Source: Aedes albopictus (lineage: Eukaryota > Arthropoda > Insecta > Diptera > Culicidae). From it: a stretch of DNA of 64,000 bases. A program made the translations under genes and the position numbers. The notes beneath the pieces were generated by a model that searched no databases, was not told the DNA's origin, and worked only from the letters and a program-made list of their open reading frames with translations. The stretch spans positions 254,532,733 through 254,596,732 of the forward strand of contig NC_085137.1 of assembly GCF_035046485.1 (NCBI RefSeq). The letters are read 5' to 3'. Below are positions 9,801 through 18,525 of this stretch, one piece after another (position 1 is the stretch's first letter; each line of letters opens with the position of its first letter).

Positions 9801-12351
9801 GATAAATACCGTCGTGCGGGGTGTCATTGGGCCAAAGTGGGGTGACATTGGGCCACTATTCCGCATGGTTAGAATACGACGGGAATGCATATCGTGTGCT
9901 AGACTACTAGAATATATAATTCTAAGATACTTTGCATCTACCGTCGGGTTCTCTGACTTATATCGAATCCATGGGATCGATGGACCAATGTTACCCTCTA
10001 GGCCCAATGTCACCCCGAACGACGGTATTAATAAAACTTCTGGCATCTTTTCAGGCCGAATTACCACAGACAAACAGACGTAACACTTGCGAAATTTTCA
10101 TCGACCACGCTTTTAACGATCATTTTAAATTTTCATAGTTGTGGTTTTCACAACCAGAAGCGCGCGCATCGTTTTTCTATGCGTTTGACATTTTAAACTA
10201 GCGCCTTCTGTTGACGATATTGCACAACACAGTGATTCGTGCAACTTTTCCACCAGGTGATGGTAGTGTGAACTGGTCGATGGATTTCCATGAAAATCGT
10301 TCAAGGTGTTACGTCTGTTTGTCTGTGGAATATCTGTCAAGAACTTTATTATATTGTTCCTAAATTCAAAGCCTAAAAATTCCAAATCATTGCAAAGGTA
10401 GGGTATTGGTTCCCTTCTTAAGCATGTGGCTCCCATTTTCATCCTACGAAAAACAAAGAATTGAAGCGTTGATTGTTTTGATTCATATTTTTGTATTTTT
10501 TGTTAGAAGTGAGCACGCATGAAAACAAAAAGAACGGAATCAATCGATGCAAGAATCGCTTGTTTTCGAATAAGATGAATATGGTAACGTGAGATTAATG
10601 ATGGCACACATACCCTACCTTTATTTAAAAATGCTTCCGCAATCTAGGATTCTATTTGAATCGGTCATATGTTTGTTAAGTCAAATTTCAACTCAGAATT
10701 CCAAGAATTATTTTACGTTCCGCTTCTCGAATTCATCCACAAAGGCGATAGGATGTTCATCAAAATTTTCTAATTTTCTATTTCTCCCGGACAAGAATAT
10801 TCAGCTGCCACCTTTGGACTTTTTAGTCTACAGAGTTTTGGATACCGTAAAGAAATCATTCATGACGGAGACGCTCTAAAATTGTGATGAAAATTTACTC
10901 CGGTTGAACATCTGGCGCAATTTCAAAACTGATTAGAACAATTTAACACGTTTGTTGAAAAAGTTTAACAATTAGGTTGTTTAGTGAATAAAATATTGCT
11001 ACTTTCTATAGCCTAATCGATAGAGCTCATTTTTCTGAGTATAACGTGATTTTATTGGATTCCAATAGCTTTGTTATGATGGTTAAAATAACAAAACAGT
11101 TTTAATTTAAGTGGATAGAATGACAGATTAATCGATTAAAATGACAGTTCGACCCGACCAAAAAACAAAAATCCCATGCATTTTAAAAATAGTTCCCGCA
11201 CTCCAAAAATTATGAAATTTTTGGAATTTTACTAATTTTAGGGTGGAGAATCCAATCATAAAATAATCCGGATACCCCTAAAAACCCAATTCGTAAGTAG
11301 CTGAACAGATAGCTGAAGTATTTTGATTAAAAACCAAATCATTTAACATACATTTTACCAGTAATTTGGCATTAATCAGAAGTTCCTGTGATAAAAATCA
11401 AACCAAGAGTGTGTTTACACTGTTTTTTTTTTCGTGAAGTGAAGTTTTGTAGAGACCCTTAAGGACAGACGTGTTAGAATCCTATAATAGAACACTGCAC
11501 GAAGTTCTCTCCTTCTCTTTCACTCTAACAGAAATTTTGTAAACAACAAGGCCAAGAAACGTCAAAATCCCTTACAAAATCAAAATAGTGCAGTGCCCTA
11601 TGGCCGACTTTGGAACCTACTTACGATTTAGAGCGCACAAATTTCTTAGTAAACAAAAACAGCGCACCTGATCTTATTTTAAGCTTATTACAAGTCAGCA
11701 AGAAAAGAGTAATAAAATACACTGTTGTTTAAAGCTTGTTTGATTTGCGCTTCTGAAGTTCTAATGCACTTTTGAAGCGAGATTTCAAGACGTTTGTCTT
11801 TGAATGTTGAGGCCCAGAGCTGTGCCCCTTCCCCTAAACCGGCCCTAAATACCTATATAAAAGTTTTACTTCTGCGCGGTAATGCAAAAAGGGAACAATT
11901 TTTACATGTTTTTGAAATGCTTGATGGTTAAGTCAAAAACCCAAGAAAACGCCTTAAAGTATGCAATTTTCTTAGAAAATGCATAAATGTTCCCAAAAAC
12001 TGTTTCCAAACAATTATATCTGACTATAAATAGTAATAGAAATTTTGATGACGAAGCCGTTTCAAGCAATTACTTAAGAGCCAAAAACATTCATTCAATT
12101 TTTAGAACATGTTTTAGTTTGACACTTTCCAAAAGGGAAAACGCGTCAGTCTATTCAAATTAGAGAGTAGAGTTTACTACGTATTTTTTTTTTTCAAAAT
12201 TAAAGTTTTATCGAAAAAATAAAAGTACCACACGCCGAAAACTAGTGCTCTACCCAACTAACACTGATAAAGCATGAATTCATTCATGGCTTACTGCGTG
12301 CATCCATTGAACTTCTTCTACTCACCGGCTGATTGTGTTGAACTCGCTCAT
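427..12351 (-). CDS. ACOX3: Acyl-CoA oxidase, ACOX3 / pristanoyl-CoA oxidase type (5 coding exons)
   Basis: FAD enzyme that catalyses the first step of peroxisomal beta-oxidation, acyl-CoA + O2 to trans-2-enoyl-CoA + H2O2. Coding exons on the minus strand: 12351-12326, 4878-3938, 1702-1112, 1047-893, 825-427. All introns are GT-AG and every junction keeps phase (R9 and G322 are split codons), giving 703 aa, a normal length for the family. Seen in the protein: an acyl-CoA dehydrogenase middle-domain motif TEISHGT at about 169-175, the [15 protein letters not shown] region after it, [10 protein letters not shown] at about 429-438, and TYEGENN with the expected catalytic Glu at about 458. The C-terminus AKL is a type 1 peroxisomal targeting signal. 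The sequence resembles ACOX3 more than ACOX1 (for example RTTATYD and [10 protein letters not shown]). Intron 1 is 7.4 kb and intron 2 is 2.2 kb, and both are TE-rich. The start is uncertain because the frame stays open upstream (see findings). Confidence 0.9.
893..1047 (-). CDS. ACOX3: ACOX coding exon 4
   Basis: Acceptor TATGTAG and donor GTAAGT. Encodes about residues 520-571 ([20 protein letters not shown] onward to SIAYGE). It is separated from exon 3 by a 64-bp intron and from exon 5 by a 67-bp intron; short introns like these are usual for insects. Confidence 0.92.
1112..1702 (-). CDS. ACOX3: ACOX coding exon 3 (C-terminal helical domain, catalytic Glu)
   Basis: Acceptor TTCACAG just above 1702 and donor GTAATG below 1112. 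Encodes about residues 322-519, starting [21 protein letters not shown]. It carries [10 protein letters not shown] and TYEGENNVL, the family's CoA-oxidase signature with the catalytic base Glu. The Gly split across the exon 2/3 junction confirms the join. Confidence 0.93.
1885..3110 (+). pseudogene. R1-like LINE remnant in ACOX intron 2
   Basis: Translating in shifting frames gives pieces of an R1-clade LINE: an ORF1 stretch near 1990-2100 ([20 protein letters not shown]), then the ORF2 linker at 2560-2900 ([44 protein letters not shown]), which precedes the reverse transcriptase in R1 elements. Stops and frameshifts are frequent. The ORF1 part resembles the fragment at 38.8-39.1 kb, so both come from one family. 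Bases 3110-3937 hold a possible further LINE scrap ([17 protein letters not shown], 3470-3560) and otherwise nothing I recognise. Confidence 0.65.
3938..4878 (-). CDS. ACOX3: ACOX coding exon 2 (N-terminal and FAD middle domain)
   Basis: Acceptor TTCTCAG at 4879-4885 and donor GTAAGT at 3937-3932. Encodes about residues 9-322: the helical N-terminal acyl-CoA oxidase domain, then the middle beta domain with [28 protein letters not shown] and [18 protein letters not shown]. The exon is uninterrupted, with no stop or frameshift, so the gene looks functional. Confidence 0.93.
5034..6002. mobile_element. TA-flanked MITE, family A copy 1
   Basis: A 969-bp element flanked by TA on both sides, with terminal inverted repeats starting GGGGTAGGCGGGGCAATATG. 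The 17-mer GGGGCAATATGGACACC of the TIR recurs with small changes inside (near 5240, 5263, 5611, 5960), making a subterminal array like transposase binding sites. No coding capacity. Two other copies lie at 47798 and 49790. The TA duplication suggests a Tc1/mariner-type mobiliser, which is inference. Confidence 0.85.
6060..6200. repeat. Possible half-MITE with ACTACGTAGACT end
   Basis: Bases 6061-6100 read as one end of a repeat (GGGCCTGCCATAAACTACGT). No matching inverted end was found nearby, so it is listed as a fragment only. Confidence 0.3.
6217..6330 (+). repeat. tRNA-like repeat, copy 1
   Basis: Contains a box-B-like GAGTTCGATTCCAA about 50 bases after a tRNA-head-like segment, then TTAATTATTCAATTTTAAA. 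The same block recurs at 7315-7440 with few changes. A tRNA-derived SINE head is the likely reading, but no tail or TSD was defined. Confidence 0.45.
6690..7205 (+). repeat. Diverged direct duplication (6690-6900 / 7010-7205)
   Basis: Two roughly 200-bp blocks share ordered words: CAAGTAAGAGTCCC or a variant, ACAGCTGCT, ATACAGTAC, CAGCAGCGCTT, AGCTAGAAGCTGT, CTGTTGG, TGTAAACATTATTG. They are diverged direct repeats. There is no coding signal. Confidence 0.6.
7315..7440 (+). repeat. tRNA-like repeat, copy 2
   Basis: Second copy of the 6217-6330 block (same box-B-like motif GAGTTCGATTCCAA, same AT-rich follow-on). With the related blocks 6690-6900 and 7010-7205 lying between, this part of the intron looks like an old segmental duplication. 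Confidence 0.45.
8447..8698. mobile_element. MITE with CACAGACAAAC termini, copy 1
   Basis: A 252-bp element with inverted ends CACAGACAAACAGACGTAAC on both sides, flanked by the 8-bp direct repeat GGTTCAAT (8439-8446 and 8699-8706). An 8-bp TSD points to hAT or P-type mobilisation. There is no ORF of note. Confidence 0.85.
9809..10025. mobile_element. TA-flanked MITE, family C (CCGTCG ends)
   Basis: A 217-bp element flanked by TA, with inverted ends CCGTCGTGCGGGGTG and CACCCCGAACGACGG. GGGGTGACATTGGGCC-like words occur twice at the left end and twice, inverted, at the right end, so it has the same terminal-array design as families A and B. Confidence 0.8.
10065..10326. mobile_element. MITE with CACAGACAAAC termini, copy 2
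   Basis: Same inverted ends as the element at 8447 (CACAGACAAACAGACGTAAC), 262 bp. The flanking 8-mers CGAATTAC and GGAATATC agree only partly, so this copy is older or its flanks have decayed. A more diverged relative may lie at 33051-33415. Confidence 0.75.
10985..11300 (+). repeat. Dispersed repeat family D, copy 1
   Basis: Shares ordered blocks with 20560-20690, 24245-24445 and, in part, 51240-51440: CTGAGTATAACGTGATTTTA, GTGGATAGAATGACAG, TAGTTCCCG and GGATACCCCTAAA. No TIR, LTR or coding signal was resolved. Confidence 0.6.
12326..12351 (-). CDS. ACOX3: ACOX coding exon 1 (9 residues, MSEFNTISR)
   Basis: Begins at ATG 12351-12349 and ends at a GTGAGT donor (plus strand 12321-12325 CTCAC). 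The last two bases CG join the G at the start of the 4878 exon to make Arg9 and keep frame into the conserved N-terminal domain. This exon was chosen because it is the only nearby minus-strand ATG with a donor in the required phase. The short start peptide fits the family, but upstream in-frame ATG 12594 is possible. Confidence 0.65.
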
Positions 12352-12714
12352 GTCGATCTTCTCCTGCTGGTTGTGGCCTACTACTACCGTCGATGGTGAT
12401 GACGATGATGAACACAGGCTTCGTCGTATCGCAATCGGCAACAACAACTGTTTGCACTCCCGACGGTCATAAATTGTGTGAACCTTGTCGCTGCTGTTGG
12501 TGTAGATTGATCGAAAGAAATTATTATCTCGATTACTTGCGATTCCCGTTATCAATCGCTTAAAACCGCTAAGGATAACACTGCCTCTGGACATGAACGG
12601 TGGGATTAGCGAAAATTGAATGGCAATAATGGACGAAAGTAGAAAATAAAGGCAATTACTAAACGGGGCGATGGACGTGAAGATATACACGCGTGAAGCT
12701 ACGTATGAGACTGA
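12352..12714 (-). promoter_or_regulatory. Candidate ACOX 5' UTR and initiator
   Basis: On the minus strand an arthropod-type initiator TCAGT lies at 12714-12710, with an AT-rich CATAAAATATACC element about 45 bases upstream (near 12755-12765), which is farther than a normal TATA box. This would give a 5' UTR of about 360 bases before ATG 12351. The evidence is motifs only. Confidence 0.3.
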
Positions 12715-12765
12715 CTAAAATGAACTCGCAGCAGTCGCAGTAGTCGATGGGTATATTTTATGGAT

Positions 12766-13556
12766 GCGATTGCTAGGCTGGCCTGATAGCAAGACCAACA
12801 ACCAGCGGGTCGTGTAATACATTCATTTGCGCGTAAATACGCGAGCAAAGTTCAATGGATGGATCGTAAGCCCCATTGTTTGAAGGATAGTATTTGAATT
12901 AGAAGAATATGGATATATATTTTGTTATCAAGTGAAATAATAAATTTAACATTAGAATAAATCACTGAAAGATATTGGAAGACCGAAACAATTGACGAGA
13001 TCATAGTTGTGAAAGATAACAAGATCCTAGTATTCTATGAAAACGAATATCACGCTGCCTTATCTTACGTGCATGAACCTATCGTTCACCTTGTTCCAGA
13101 GCACTCTTCAAAGCAATAATTATGCACAGATATCTACACTAATTGGCTAGAAAAATGATACTTCTAAAATTGCATATACTTAAGTTATCTTCTTTTTAAA
13201 GTAAGCACAAGTCAACTGACCGACGGTGACACCGGCTCGAAAGCAACTAGAATGATAATCACTCAACACCTAAATAATAACAACCGCTTTGGAGTATCAC
13301 CATGAATTTAATCACTGCTCCATTCATGATTGTGTGGTTGTATGGATACTGAGGAGCAGTGCTGCTAGAGTAATGGCGAATAATACTCGCTTACATAAAT
13401 AAGGGATCGTGTAAAGTTAACTTTATAATTTGTGTTTTAATCATTGTTCAGATGAGATGAGGGATGTATAGAAAATCAATGACAAACATTCAAACCGTTA
13501 AATCTCAAGTAGAGCAAATATTGTCATGCACTGATTTCATAAAATATTGTCTAATG
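12766..13556. other. Intergenic, no feature seen
   Basis: AT-rich sequence upstream of the candidate ACOX promoter. I see no ORF above 61 codons, no inverted repeat and no RNA gene. Confidence 0.5.
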
Positions 13557-13722
13557 CCGTTTTTCTTTATTATCCAGTTTCAACCTGGGTTGGAACTGGA
13601 TCAGATCACAGTTTCAACCCCAACCCGACTTCGGTTTCGCTTGTACTAAAGTTTGTTTGACGTTGTTTGTTTACACATTTTCCGCCAATCCAGTTCTAAC
13701 CCAGGTTAAAAAAGAAAAACGG
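13557..13722. mobile_element. Small MITE, CCGTTTTTC ends
   Basis: A 166-bp inverted repeat. The left end CCGTTTTTCTTT is followed by AACCTGGGTTGGAACTGGAT, and the right end is the reverse complement with few changes. A TSD is not clear. A short non-autonomous DNA element is likely. Confidence 0.7.
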
Positions 13723-13789
13723 TATAAGTCTAGCGGGTTTTTGTAATGTGTGCCTAGTTGTTTTTGCAACAGATAAACACTTTGCCTTA

Positions 13790-14758
13790 AGGACTGTATC
13801 GGAAATTAACTATAAACATTTAAAATGCTCTATCTCAACGCACGGTTGGTTCCGGTTCTTCCATGAAATCTTCACAATATAGTTAAGTTTATAACAGCTT
13901 GAAAATTGAAAATTGAAAATTTGAAAAATGTTTAGTGTTATCGAAAATATGGTTCTATAAGTATACCACACAAAATAACAATCTGTACAAACTACCTTTT
14001 TTTCTTTAAATTTTTAACGATTCAAACATTTGTAGCAAAATAATTTTGTACGGGGAAAAATCTGGAAAATAATATTATTACTAGCAGTTATGTAACAATA
14101 ACATATCACTCAAAACCGACTTTTAAAATTCTTATTTTGGATAGAAAAACCTCCAACCAACATTAAGAATATGGTCTATCCTAAAAAACACCTACTTTTT
14201 GGTCGAACTTTGACGCTCTGTTTTAAATATCTTCAGAGGTTATAAAATTTCGTTCTCTGGTAAAACTACCTCTTCAATAGATTTAAATACATACCCAATC
14301 GAAAAAAAATGCAAATTTTCAACATTATGTATTTTTTATTTGCGTAATCGTTCTTTAAAGACGCATAAAAAATAAGTTCCTCGAAAAATGGCCATTTTTT
14401 TCATTTTTAAGAATTGCCCTAAACTGTGGAGGGAATTTTTCTTGGTAAAAATAATTTTCCTATGTCATGAGCATTCTGGAAAAGAATATATTTGCGCAAA
14501 AATAAGAGAAAAAATTCAATATTTTCCCAATGTTTTCGCATAAATTTAAGTTTTTAGGAGGTGTCCAAAATTTTAAAAAAATATGTGCAATCTTTGAGAT
14601 AAAAGTCCAAGTTAAATGATTATTTTTTGAAAATCAGAACTGCCATTCTCTATTTAAGAGATTTTTATAGTATCTCCAAAAATAAAGTTATGTTTATTTC
14701 GAACAGATTATTTTTCAGGCAATTGTGAACGTTTATAGTTAATTTCCGATACAGTCCT
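13790..14758. mobile_element. TA-flanked MITE with about 28-bp TIRs
   Basis: A 969-bp element whose ends are inverted copies of AGGACTGTATCGGAAATTAA and the next bases ACTATAAAC, flanked by TA. The interior is AT-rich and non-coding. The TA duplication fits a Tc1/mariner-type source. Confidence 0.85.
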
Positions 14759-14874
14759 TAGATCAGTATACCTATAGGTCGGCTCCAGAAGCACGTTCTT
14801 CTCCATCTGGGAAAATTGTGCCATAATTATCATAATTACCATTACCTTGATACCTTTTTTGGTTACAAAGGAAC

Positions 14875-15020
14875 TTCACTCAACGCCGAGCGTATAGTAG
14901 AGCGCCATCTTCGTCGGTCTTGGATGATGTTCCTCCAGCTTCCCCGAAAGTGTAGGGATCCCAGGTCTTCTTCATCAACCGCGTGCAGCTAGTGCGTTCG
15001 CGGCCGCCCATGAGGTCGCC
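14875..15020 (-). pseudogene. 3' end fragment of RTE-like LINE
   Basis: The reverse complement matches the end of the broken LINE at 45.10-45.25 kb (words CGCCGAGCGTATAGTA, CCATCTTCGTCGGTCTTGG, CTTCTTCA, CCGCGTGCAGC). It is a detached 3' scrap of that family. Confidence 0.7.
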
Positions 15021-15704
15021 GACCTCTACTTGTGGTTTTCGACCGGTGGTATCAGATGTATGAGAATCTTTTCCTGAAACTGCGTTTCGACGAAACCAAT
15101 TCCGGAGGGAAGAAGCTCAAGACCAAGAAGAAGTCAAGCGTGAATAGAATTTTTGCAGTGAATCAATTGAACTGCGAAACCAGACGTGAACATTGTCATC
15201 TGCGGTGTGAGGACCAAGATTCAGCTCCAAACAGCATCGGAATCTCCATCATTTTGAAGCAAACCTGGGAGAAGCTTGGATTGCCTACAAAAAACGAAGC
15301 TTAAACGGCAACTGAAAAACCTCTTAACTTTATCAGAGATCCAGCCTGTTCAATCATCTGTGGAGGCGTTACCGAAAACGGCAGCTGCTTTGTGACCACC
15401 CATCCAAGCCTCAATTTGTTTGGTTCTCGGTTGGATGAAATTGTTTGAGCTCCAAACCTTTTTCATCAATCTGTAGTCAGCTACGTTCAGGGCGATCATC
15501 GAATCATCGCTCGGACACAGTAAGAAGACAAAGGTCAAGTTATAGGTATTGTACTATTTGGGCAGGTGCACCTATTTTGGGAACTTGGCGTTATCAATAA
15601 GTCAATTTCATACCTAATAACTTAACTTTGGCACATGGTGAAATACATACAGTATCTAATCCTGTACAAAAATTCAAATCAATTGGTTTGAAATTGGCTA
15701 AGTT
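15021..15704. other. Unassigned; open frame 15032-15304 (+)
   Basis: A 90-codon plus-strand frame rich in Lys and Arg at 15032-15304 and a 62-codon minus-strand frame at 15350-15538. The minus frame reads like protein (SDDSMIALNVADYRLMKKVW), but I recognise neither. They could be retroelement scraps. The rest, 15540-15704, shows nothing. Confidence 0.3.
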
Positions 15705-15716
15705 ATAGTAGCAAGT

Positions 15717-15807
15717 AGGGGCCCAATAGCCGAAGCGGTAAACGCACGGGTGTTCAGCTGAGAAGCAGGCTTTGTCCCAATGAGGACGTTACGCCAAGAA
15801 GAGAGAG
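15717..15807 (+). mobile_element. Internally deleted Feilai-like SINE
   Basis: A 91-bp insert flanked by the perfect 12-bp repeat ATAGTAGCAAGT (15705-15716, 15808-15819). It begins with the SINE head containing box A (TAGCCGAAGCGG) and jumps to the SINE 3' end (GAGAAGCAGGCTTTGTCCCA onward), ending in a GA-rich tail. Compared with the complete copy at 48311, box B and the central 180 bases are missing, joined at the microhomology AGC. Confidence 0.85.
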
Positions 15808-15839
15808 ATAGTAGCAAGTGCCCAACATACGTGCATCTG

Positions 15840-16160
15840 CCCAAATGGAACAAGACCCTACTTGAAACCAGAATCACGTCCAGTCCCTTTCACACCCGTA
15901 GTAAAGGTCGATGCCGAACTAGAACGTTTGGAGCAGTTCGAGATCATCACACCCATAGATTTTTTGCAATGGACTGCACCAGTCGTCACCATGAAGAAGA
16001 CTGGCTTGAACGCAGCTTTGGAAACAAACAACTACCCGTTACCAATTCCGGACGACATCTTCACCAAGCTGAATGGATGCAAGTTCTTCAGCATCATCGA
16101 TTTTGACAATCAACACTCATCGTGGACTCTATCGTTTCAACAGACTGGCATAGAAAATTG
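15840..16160 (+). pseudogene. Ty3/gypsy-like pol (reverse transcriptase) fragment
   Basis: The frame 15862-16161 reads as the N-terminal part of a Ty3/gypsy reverse transcriptase: PVPFTPVVKVDAELERLEQF, then DFLQWTAPVVTMKK, TNNYPLPIPDDIFTKLNGCK and FFSIID. It stops before the YxDD core. The preceding tens of bases continue the similarity in another frame. No LTR is nearby, so this is a stranded scrap. 16207-16390 may be further decayed pol. Confidence 0.75.
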
Positions 16161-16389
16161 AAGCTAAGTTTTTTTTCCGGGCGCTGTAAACTGCTATTCA
16201 AAGTTTGTGCCGAGAATGCATCAATTAGACGACCCCTCGATACGCATCTGGAGAAGGATGTTCCGTTCAACTGGCCTTCAACATGCCAACATGCATTTGA
16301 GCACGCATGATAGATTCAATATCCATCATGACGATGCTACGGTAGGGCCCAACGATATCGGGCGCGAATCAACAGCAGCAACGCGATGC

Positions 16390-16828
16390 TGCTCGCGCGC
16401 ATCAGTTTTACACGCAGAGAAAAGAATTTCAAACTTAAATGATCTAAGTATTTCAGCAACAAAAAATTTGCATTATTTGCCGGCCTATAATGCGCTTTTA
16501 TAGCTTCTATGCGCATGATGACTTTAAATATACAAAAATATTTTTTTGAGCTGTCAAGGGTTATTAGTAGCTCTACAAAAAAAAAATTTTAGAACAACAA
16601 ATTTTATGAATTGAAATGACAATGTTTATTTTTCAAAATAACATTTCTCTTCGATTTAAAATAACAAAACTCATTTTTAACATAATGCATTCCGGTTATT
16701 GCATCAAATAATGTTTTATTTGTTTAGAAGAATTTAATTTTCATGGGATTTTTTGTTGTTTATTTTGCATTGCTGTTCTTGATGCCAAAATATATGAAAT
16801 ATAGCGATGCATTCATTTTCATTTATTT
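16390..16828. other. AT-rich spacer, no feature seen
   Basis: AT-rich sequence between the gypsy scrap and the RTE copy. I see no coding frame longer than about 85 codons, no recognised motif and no inverted repeat. Confidence 0.5.
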
Positions 16829-17317
16829 AGTTAACATCAAATTCATGATAATACTGAATCAACAATTTGCCGCCATAATACTCGATTTGCAGCTGCAGCT
16901 GTCCAACGTCGGTCACGCCCAACACTCGCCAGATCACGCTTCACCTGGTCCTAACATCGTGCTCTCTGCGCTCCACGTCTTCTTGTACCAACCGGATGGT
17001 TAGCAAACACCAGCTTTGCAGGGTTGTTGTCCAGCATTCTTGCAACATGCCCTGCCCACGGTCTCCGTCCAGCTTTAGCCACTTTCAGGATGTTGGGTTC
17101 ACCGTAGAGTGCAGCGAGCTCGTGATTCATCCTTCTCCACCACACACCGTTCTCCTGCACGCCGCCAAAGATCGTCCTTAGCACGCGTCGCTCGAAAACT
17201 CCGAGTGCTTGAAGTTCCTCCTCGAGCATCGTCCATGTCCCGTGTCCGTAGAGAACCACCGGTCTTATTAGCGTCTTGTACATGGTACATTTGGTGCGGG
17301 GGTGAATCTTTTTTAAG

Positions 17318-17584
17318 GTGACTTGGTGCATCACAGAATTTTCATAGGAATCATTGACTTTTTAATTTCCAATGATTGTTTGCCTCGCGTTTTTGAAGTG
17401 ATAAAAAACGGGAAATTTTGCAGCCACGCAGTAGAAAAAGTATCATCACACTCACCACAAGTGAGCATATGGGATGATACATTTTCATTCGAATTTGCGC
17501 TTTGGTAACTGAGTTTTATCACTTTGAAATTTCGAGTGAGATTTCAATGATGCTGATGACGCACTACGCGTCGTTAAACGCAGT
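17318..17584. repeat. Insertion of unknown type in RTE copy
   Basis: About 267 bases absent from the intact LINE, placed between the T-run of the RTE sequence and GCAGTTTCTTC. It contains a near-palindrome CACTCACCACAAGTGAG and AAATTTCGAGTGAGATTTC. No TIR or TSD could be fixed. Confidence 0.5.
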
Positions 17585-18327
17585 TTCTTCTGGAGCCCTT
17601 AGTAGGCCCGACTTCCGCTGATGATGCGTCTCCGAATTTCACGGCTCACGTTGTTGTCAGCCATCAGTAAGGATCCGAGGTAGACGAATCCCTCCACCAC
17701 CTCGAAAGTATCCCCGTCTATCGTAACATTGCTGCCAAGGCTGTCTCGCTCAGTCCCACCTACCAGCATGTACTTTGTCTTAGCCGCATTCACCACCAGT
17801 CCGACCTTTGCTGCTTCACGTTTCAGACGGGTGTACAGTTCTGCCACCGTTCCAAATGTCCTAGCAATAATATCCATGTCATCCGCAAAACAGACAAATT
17901 GGCCGTATTTCGTGAAGATCGTATCCCGGCTGTTGAGCCCGGCTCGTCGCATAACACCTTCCAGAGCGATGTTGAATAGTAGGTAGAAAAGTCCATCACC
18001 TTGTCGTAGTCCCCGTCGAGATTCGAATGAACTGGATAGTTCACCCGAAATCCTTACGCTGTTCTTGTTCTGCACACCGTCCATCGTTGCTTTTATCAGT
18101 CTGGTAAGCTTCGCGAGAAAGCTGTTCTCGTCCATAATTTTCCATAGCTCTGTGCGGTCGATACTGTCGTATGCCGCTTTGAAGTCGATGAACAGATGAT
18201 GCGTTGGGACCTGGTATTCACGGCATTTCTGGAGGATTTGCCGTACGGTGAAGATCTGGTCCGTTGTCGACCGGCCGTCGATGAAACCGGCTTGGTAACT
18301 TCCCACGAACTCATTTACTTTAGGTGA

Positions 18328-18525
18328 AAGATGATGGATACAGATTTATCTGTATTATACAGATTTTTGAACATCCGTACAGATTTCATTTTATATGCAA
18401 TTTTTGAGCTAGAGGGGCTATTTTATTTTGGGATGGGATACAGATTTTTCACCCAAATTTTGTATGGGATACAGATTTTTGAAAATACCGATACAGATTT
18501 TTCAAAAAATCATCTGACATCCCTG
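18328..18525. mobile_element. hAT-like MITE fragment with ATACAGATTTTT array
   Basis: About 200 bases inserted in the RTE copy. ATACAGATTTTT or a close variant occurs about five times. The right end reads CAGGGATGTCAGATGATTTT on the minus strand, a hAT-style CAGGG terminus. The left end seems truncated, so no TSD can be read. Confidence 0.5.

Larger units (their letters stand above)
4879..12325 (-). other. ACOX intron 1, TE-filled
   Basis: A 7.4 kb intron between GT at 12325 and AG at 4879. It contains the TA-flanked MITE 5034-6002, a tRNA-like repeat pair (6217-6330, 7315-7440), a diverged duplication (6690-6900 and 7010-7205), two 8-bp-TSD MITEs (8447-8698, 10065-10326), a TA-flanked MITE (9809-10025) and a copy of a dispersed repeat (10985-11300). 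I see no supported exon in it. The open frames at 8650-9260 and 10589-10879 match nothing I recognise. 11300-12300 is AT-rich with no feature I can name. Confidence 0.7.

Noticed and set aside
17318..17584. An exon or regulatory island inside the RTE copy
   Set aside because: No coding signal or conserved motif; it is simply absent from the intact LINE and is best treated as an insertion.
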